Positions 60,135 to 64,000 of a stretch of DNA of 64,000 nucleotides are shown here, in pieces (positions within the stretch are counted from its first letter, which is position 1; every line of letters starts with the position of its first letter). Below the pieces are notes generated by a model. The model saw nothing but the letters and a program-made list of their open reading frames with translations, did no database searches and had not been told where the DNA came from. The translations under genes were made by a program, and so were the position numbers. The DNA comes from Dehalobacter alkaniphilus (GTDB taxonomy: Bacteria > Bacillota > Desulfitobacteriia > Desulfitobacteriales > Syntrophobotulaceae), in NCBI GenBank assembly GCA_040500365.1, contig CP148031.1, forward strand, positions 1,860,001 through 1,924,000, written 5' to 3'.

Positions 60135-60153
60135 ACAAAAAACGATCCTCCAT
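60116..60153. repeat. 19-bp exact tandem duplication over the start of the PLP-enzyme gene
   Basis: ACAAAAAACGATCCTCCAT (60116-60134) is repeated at 60135-60153. On the minus strand each copy begins ATGGAGGATCG, so the upstream copy provides an out-of-frame ATG and the GGAGG for the real start. Confidence 0.92.
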
Positions 60154-60223
60154 TAAAAGGTCTTCTAAAATACTACATCGAATTGGCTTACTTTTCAATA
60201 TACGAAAAAATATTACTTGACGA

Positions 60224-60389
60224 TCAAGGCAAAGACACATAAGACTTCATATTCACGCTGCATTTGAGCTCCAGTATTTTTTCTTCGATGATTTTGGCCG
60301 TCTTAATATATTCTTGGCGATGGCCTCTGCCATTTGTGAGCGGAGGAGTTGTGAACACAGACAAAGGCTACTTTTATCTTTTCCGGCAT
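60224..60389 (-). pseudogene. Remnant of an arsenate-reductase-like (LMW phosphatase) gene
   Basis: An ATG at 60389 with AAAGGAGAG upstream opens MPEKIKVAFVCVHNS, the start of thioredoxin-type ArsC with its phosphate loop. The active-site Cys position after HNS reads Ser and the frame breaks. MAEAIAKNIL resumes in another frame, and a third frame (AKIIEEKILELK) resembles the C-terminus. The centre, perhaps 80 residues, is deleted. The gene is dead. It fills the 343-bp gap between the PLP-enzyme gene and spoVK. Confidence 0.6.
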
Positions 60390-60476
60390 TGGTTAAGTCT
60401 CTCCTTTATGTCTACGTGGCCCACCTTTTTGTTTATGCGGCTATAGGCATATTGTATCTTCTTCTCGTTGATATGT

Positions 60477-60492
60477 AAAAGGGCAAACGCCC
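60477..60492 (-). terminator. Short intrinsic terminator after spoVK
   Basis: On the minus strand GGGC-GTTT-GCCC is followed by TTTT. It starts 5 bases after the spoVK stop. Confidence 0.6.
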
Positions 60493-60497
60493 CCCGA

Positions 60498-61400
60498 TCA
60501 AGAAATATCCACTTCTTTGATACACATTAAATCTTCCCTGGACAGATTCGCCTGCCTGTAGAGTCTGACGGCTTGCTTGCGAATCGCTTTTTCCACGAAA
60601 TTGCGCACCATCCGGGCATTACCGGAATAAGGCTGCATGTCATTCATATCCTGCAGGTTTCTTCGAAACACAATTTTTGCCTGCGGAGAAAATGTATATT
60701 GCCTGTCTGTCAGCATCTGCTCACCAATAGACATCAGTTCATCCAGAGAGTAGTCCGGGAAATCGATATGGAGCGGAAAGCGCGACCGCAAACCAGGGTT
60801 TGTCTTTATAAATGCATCCATTTCAACCTTATATCCGGCAAGGATAAGGATGAGGTTATCCTTATGGTCTTCCATTGCTTTGACTAAGGCATCAATTGCT
60901 TCCTTGCCAAAATCCTTTTCCCCACCCCTTGCCAGGGAATAGGCTTCATCAATAAACAGGATCCCGCCGAGCGCCTTTTTAACCAATTCTCTGGTCTTAT
61001 TGGCTGTATGTCCGACATACTCCCCAACAAGATCTGCTCTTTCACATTCGATAATATGTCCTTTCGGCAAGACGCCCATTTCCTTGAATAATCTTCCGAT
61101 CAGCCTTGCGACCGTGGTTTTTCCTGTACCCGGATTGCCGCTGAAAACCGTATGTAAGACTAAAGGTTCCGTATTCAGTTTTTCTTTTTCCCGTCGTTTG
61201 CAGATTTCTACAAAAGCATACAACTCATGAATCAGTTTTTTTACTGACTCTAAGCCAATTAAACTATCGAGTTCCGTGATGATTTCTTCAGTCATTTTGT
61301 TACTGCTGCCGGCATAGTCCGGCAACTCAGGTTCTGATGTCATTGGCTGGGTTTGGAGCACCGGCGGAAGATTTGATCTGAAGGTTATCTTAATGGACAC
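60498..61400 (-). CDS. spoVK: SpoVK-like AAA ATPase (CbbX family)
   Basis: The AAA+ ATPase has Walker A GNPGTGKTT, Walker B ILFIDEAYSLA, sensor RSRFPLHIDF and the C-terminal lid MVRNFVEKAIRKQA. I place the start at the GTG at 61400, with GGGGGGTG eight bases before it (300 residues, beginning SIKITFRSNLPPV); the longer frame has an unlikely hydrophobic N-terminus. In Bacillus, spoVK is a mother-cell sporulation gene; relatives remodel Rubisco. Its place between hfq and the PLP enzyme fits Firmicute gene order. Confidence 0.9.
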   Translation of the reverse strand: MSIKITFRSNLPPVLQTQPMTSEPELPDYAGSSNKMTEEIITELDSLIGLESVKKLIHELYAFVEICKRREKEKLNTEPLVLHTVFSGNPGTGKTTVARLIGRLFKEMGVLPKGHIIECERADLVGEYVGHTANKTRELVKKALGGILFIDEAYSLARGGEKDFGKEAIDALVKAMEDHKDNLILILAGYKVEMDAFIKTNPGLRSRFPLHIDFPDYSLDELMSIGEQMLTDRQYTFSPQAKIVFRRNLQDMNDMQPYSGNARMVRNFVEKAIRKQAVRLYRQANLSREDLMCIKEVDIS

Positions 61401-61500
61401 AAAAGAAGCACCCCCCATAAGAACGTCATTATATATATATAGCGCAGTGCAAAAAATGTGAATCATTAATCTGGGAAAAATATAAATAATAAGAAAAATA

Positions 61501-61535
61501 AACATCGTGCTATGTAGGGTACACAACACGATGTT
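61501..61535. terminator. Terminator between hfq and spoVK
   Basis: AACATCGTG (61501-61509) pairs with CACGATGTT (61527-61535); on the minus strand a TATTTTTC tail follows. It should end the mutL-miaA-hfq transcript. Confidence 0.8.
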
Positions 61536-61621
61536 CTATTTTATTTCATTCTGTTCTGTTCGATGTCTCAGTGCTATCTGTCAGCTATATGTCCCAGTCC
61601 AATGATGGCCACAGCAGGAAA

Positions 61622-61867
61622 TTACTCAGTCATTTCCCCGACTAAGGCATTTAAATTGACTTGTCTCATTGGCATTATGGTAGAAATGGCATGTTTATAT
61701 ACCATTTGTTGTTTGCCTTCGTAGTCCAGAACAACCGTAAAATTATCAAAGCCTTTGACTAATCCTTTAAGCTGGAATCCATTGACCAAATAGATCGTAA
61801 CAGGTATGTTATCCTTGCGGATTTGGTTCAAGAAAACATCCTGCAAGTTAATCGGTGATTTATTCAT
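61622..61867 (-). CDS. hfq: RNA chaperone Hfq
   Basis: The 81-residue protein has both Sm motifs: DVFLNQIRKDNIPVTIYLVNGFQLKG (Sm1) and YKHAISTI (Sm2, the YKHA box). GGAGG precedes the ATG at 61867 by 11 bases; the in-frame upstream ATG and TTG would extend past it. It forms a hexamer that pairs small RNAs with messengers. It lies 47 bases after miaA, the usual order. Confidence 0.96.
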   Translation of the reverse strand: MNKSPINLQDVFLNQIRKDNIPVTIYLVNGFQLKGLVKGFDNFTVVLDYEGKQQMVYKHAISTIMPMRQVNLNALVGEMTE

Positions 61868-61914
61868 TTTATTTTTTACCTCCATCACCATTTTTCTTAT
61901 TGTCTAATTTTACC

Positions 61915-62856
61915 TTAGTTTCCATCACTTCGCAAGTCAAGAGAATCGCAAATTTCGTCAAGAATTTGTTGAGACGAACATTCTGTCAAGTCATACCATT
62001 TGATTCTGGGATCCCTCCTAAACCAGGTTAATTGTCTTTTAGCAAAGTGTCTTGTATCTCTCTGAAGCAGACGCAGCATTTCTTTTTGGGTGACCAAACC
62101 TCTCAAAAAATAAACGACATGACGGTAGCCGATGGTTTGAAGAGATTTTAGCCTTGGTGAATAGCCCTCCTGGAGTAAACATAAAGTTTCTCCGATTATA
62201 CCACAATCTACCATTTTATGGCAACGTTCATTGATTCGTTCATAAATCACATCTCTTGGAGCCGTCAGCCCTAAATAAATGACCGATTCATCCAATTCAG
62301 CGTACATTTTTTCCTTGTATGACCTTTGTTCAGATAATGGTTTACCGGTTAATTCAAAGATCTCCAGGGCCCTGACGATTCTTGCCGTATCGTTCACATG
62401 AAGTTTTTCGGCAGAAGCCCGATCACATTCCGCGAGTCTTTGATGCAGCTCCTTATTGCCATACTGATTGGCATAAGCCAGCCACTTTTGCTTGATTGGG
62501 TCCGATCCTTCTTCAGGAAATTCAAACTCATCCAAAATTGAACGTATGTAAAGTCCCGTTCCGCCAACGACAATCGGGATTTTCCCTTTGGCTTGAATAT
62601 TCTCAATCCATTTTCTGGCCTGAGACTGAAATCCTGCCACTGTAAATGGTTCAGCCGGGTCAAGCAGATCGATCAGATGATGCGGCACACCCTTCTGTTC
62701 AGCCTTCGATGGTTTTGCTGATCCGATATCAAGCTTTCGGTAAACCTGAACGGAATCTCCGGAAATGATTTCTCCGTTCAGCCTGAGTGCCAGTTCGACG
62801 CCAAGAGCACTCTTGCCGACTGCTGTTGGTCCGATAATAACGATCAGGGGCTTCAT
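61915..62856 (-). CDS. miaA: tRNA dimethylallyltransferase
   Basis: It transfers a dimethylallyl group to A37 of tRNAs reading UNN codons. The 313-residue protein has the P-loop GPTAVGKSAL, GEIISGDSVQVYRKLDIGSAKP, VVGGTGLYIRS and the C-terminal RDTRHFAKRQLTWFRRD. Its start overlaps the methyltransferase stop by 4 bases (ATGA), so they are coupled. Confidence 0.96.
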   Translation of the reverse strand: MKPLIVIIGPTAVGKSALGVELALRLNGEIISGDSVQVYRKLDIGSAKPSKAEQKGVPHHLIDLLDPAEPFTVAGFQSQARKWIENIQAKGKIPIVVGGTGLYIRSILDEFEFPEEGSDPIKQKWLAYANQYGNKELHQRLAECDRASAEKLHVNDTARIVRALEIFELTGKPLSEQRSYKEKMYAELDESVIYLGLTAPRDVIYERINERCHKMVDCGIIGETLCLLQEGYSPRLKSLQTIGYRHVVYFLRGLVTQKEMLRLLQRDTRHFAKRQLTWFRRDPRIKWYDLTECSSQQILDEICDSLDLRSDGN

Positions 62857-63683
62857 TGGAAACCCTCCCCCACCCTGGCTAAATCAATGATACCAAAATC
62901 CACAGGGCTGTATTTATTCTTCTCTTCAACATAAAAACCAAGCCGGGCAAATTCACTGCTGCCTTTTCGTTCTTTCAACACAACTCTTTTCCTGGCCACG
63001 CGGCATGCCTCTCGGATTGTGCCTTTGTCCAAAGGATTCGGATCGGACCATTTCTTCAGCGGCCGGATCGAGGAAGATTCTCTAACCGTAACACGGAACA
63101 TTGGGTCAAAATAGACGACATCCACAGATGCATCCGGCTGCTCTTCCAATATCCTGGTATGATCTGCCCAGACCGTTTCAATGTGGGAAGCGGCCCGGCT
63201 CAATTCTGTCCAGGCCTGAGTTTTTTCCTGAGATATTTTCTTGGCAGGTTTAAACTGGTTGACCTGATCCAGACCATCCTGAACCAGAAAATGGATTAAC
63301 GGCGAGCTTTCCACAGCAATCACTCTGCCTTTGCCGCCTGCCGCATACGCAGCAATCAGTGTATCCGAGGCAAGACCCATGGTCGCATCAAGAAAAATAT
63401 CCCCAGCCTCAAGATTCACTGCCTGAAGAAAACGGTCCGGCACGCCGCGTAAGATATTGATCATCCTTAACAACGCCATACTTGGATGGAAAAAGAGTCT
63501 TTCTCCATCATCTTCAAGGCAGAGCTTCTGTTTAACGTAACGAAGTATCGGGAGACCATCAGCTTCTGATAAGGCATCCATCGGAACAATTTTTATCCCG
63601 GATTGCATACTGAGCTTTTCAAGCCGCAGTTTAAGTTTTTCATCTGACCGTTTATAGGCAATCACATTATCTGTTTGATCCAT
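62853..63683 (-). CDS. SAM-dependent methyltransferase, RsmJ-like (PF04445 type)
   Basis: The 276-residue protein has the SAM site DATMGLASDTLIAAYAAG, the acidic VIAVESS, and the motif VVYFDPMFRVTVRESSS typical of the YhiQ/RsmJ group. RsmJ methylates G1516 of 16S rRNA in Escherichia coli; Firmicute members of the family are uncharacterised, so rRNA as target is inference. It lies between mutL and miaA, coupled to miaA. Confidence 0.83.
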   Translation of the reverse strand: MDQTDNVIAYKRSDEKLKLRLEKLSMQSGIKIVPMDALSEADGLPILRYVKQKLCLEDDGERLFFHPSMALLRMINILRGVPDRFLQAVNLEAGDIFLDATMGLASDTLIAAYAAGGKGRVIAVESSPLIHFLVQDGLDQVNQFKPAKKISQEKTQAWTELSRAASHIETVWADHTRILEEQPDASVDVVYFDPMFRVTVRESSSIRPLKKWSDPNPLDKGTIREACRVARKRVVLKERKGSSEFARLGFYVEEKNKYSPVDFGIIDLARVGEGFQ

Positions 63684-63774
63684 TCTATTATCCTATCAAT
63701 CTATTTTCCTGTCTGCGCTCATTGATCTTATTTGATCACCTTTAATTGATTATTATTTCGAAATTAAATTCTTT

Positions 63775-64000
63775 TCATTCCCTCTCAAACTTATGATTGA
63801 GTTCTTTCTCGGATATCTGAATGATCGTAGGGCGGCCATGGGGACAGGAGTAAGGATTATCTGCTCTGCCCAACTTTTGTATGATCTCATCCATCTCCTG
63901 AACCATTAAGCGCTCTTTGCCTTTGACAGCCGACCTGCAGGCCAGCATCATGATCCACTCTTCCAGAAGCTTCTCCAAGGATGGAGAAAAAGATGTGTTC
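63775..64000 (-). CDS. mutL: DNA mismatch repair protein MutL, C-terminal end (cut by window)
   Basis: The reverse frame is open to the window edge. It ends LACRSAVKGKERLMVQEMD and YSCPHGRPTIIQISEKELNHKFERE, the C-terminal endonuclease-domain motifs of Firmicute MutL (the ACxxAxK and CPHGRP metal-binding boxes). The CPHGRP motif indicates a nicking-endonuclease type. It is the first gene of the miaA-hfq group in this window. Confidence 0.92.
   Translation of the reverse strand, partial: NTSFSPSLEKLLEEWIMMLACRSAVKGKERLMVQEMDEIIQKLGRADNPYSCPHGRPTIIQISEKELNHKFERE

Noticed and set aside
1..64000. CRISPR array, rRNA or tRNA genes, prophage, replication origin
   Set aside because: No regularly spaced direct repeats, no rRNA signature, no complete tRNA cloverleaf, no phage structural genes and no DnaA-box cluster was seen in the window.

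Overview
The window looks like chromosomal DNA of an anaerobic, motile, spore-forming-lineage Firmicute, most likely a Peptococcaceae relative of Desulfitobacterium, Dehalobacter or Syntrophobotulus. This assignment is inference from gene content: GerW and SpoVK sporulation proteins, low-GC Gram-positive ribosome binding sites, Bacillus-type LexA boxes, CheV, MotAB, ferredoxin-linked indolepyruvate oxidoreductase, an MtrH-type corrinoid methyltransferase beside a cobalamin riboswitch, and the mutL-miaA-hfq-spoVK order. No rRNA or tRNA gene was seen.

Layout. 1-5.8 kb: a cut deacetylase-like gene, a cell-wall-anchored HtrA-like protease, an ABC exporter and cysteine synthase. 6-12.3 kb: IMP dehydrogenase, a hairpin repeat and sbcDC. 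12.5-18 kb: an arylpyruvate oxidation cluster (iorAB, phenylacetate-CoA ligase, a second acyl-CoA ligase), then adenine deaminase. 20-21.3 kb: a broken HDOD gene, a small orphan ORF and two more copies of the hairpin repeat. 21.3-25 kb: DbpA helicase, CheV, GerW and its membrane partner. 25.3-30.7 kb: two topoisomerase III genes in a row, then a NYN/OST-HTH protein. 30.7-34 kb: a GGDEF protein and motAB. 34.3-40.8 kb: a small exported protein, an orphan AgrB, cobT under a B12 riboswitch, an MtrH-family methyltransferase, an unknown membrane/GAF pair and an FMN-binding glutamate-synthase-like protein.

40.9-54.2 kb is the accessory, scarred part. An IS3-family element splits a small zinc-ribbon gene next to a cold-shock gene. 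After truA, a MacAB-type exporter and a deiminase-like gene come a truncated group II intron, a toxin-antitoxin-like pair, a lipoprotein, a complete IS1182-type element and about 0.9 kb of AT-rich DNA with no convincing gene. 54.2-64 kb returns to core functions: an M23 peptidase whose ribosome binding site lies in a hairpin, the divergent yneA/lexA SOS pair with three LexA boxes, ddl, a signal peptidase homologue lacking the catalytic serine, a methionine-gamma-lyase-like enzyme, an arsC remnant, spoVK, hfq, miaA, an RsmJ-like methyltransferase and the 3' end of mutL.

Two patterns cut across the genes. First, three copies of a palindromic element share an inner hairpin whose stem bases change together, which suggests conserved structure. 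Second, many intergenic spaces carry exact or near-exact tandem duplications of 11-19 bp, two of which copy the start codon and ribosome-binding region of the following gene.
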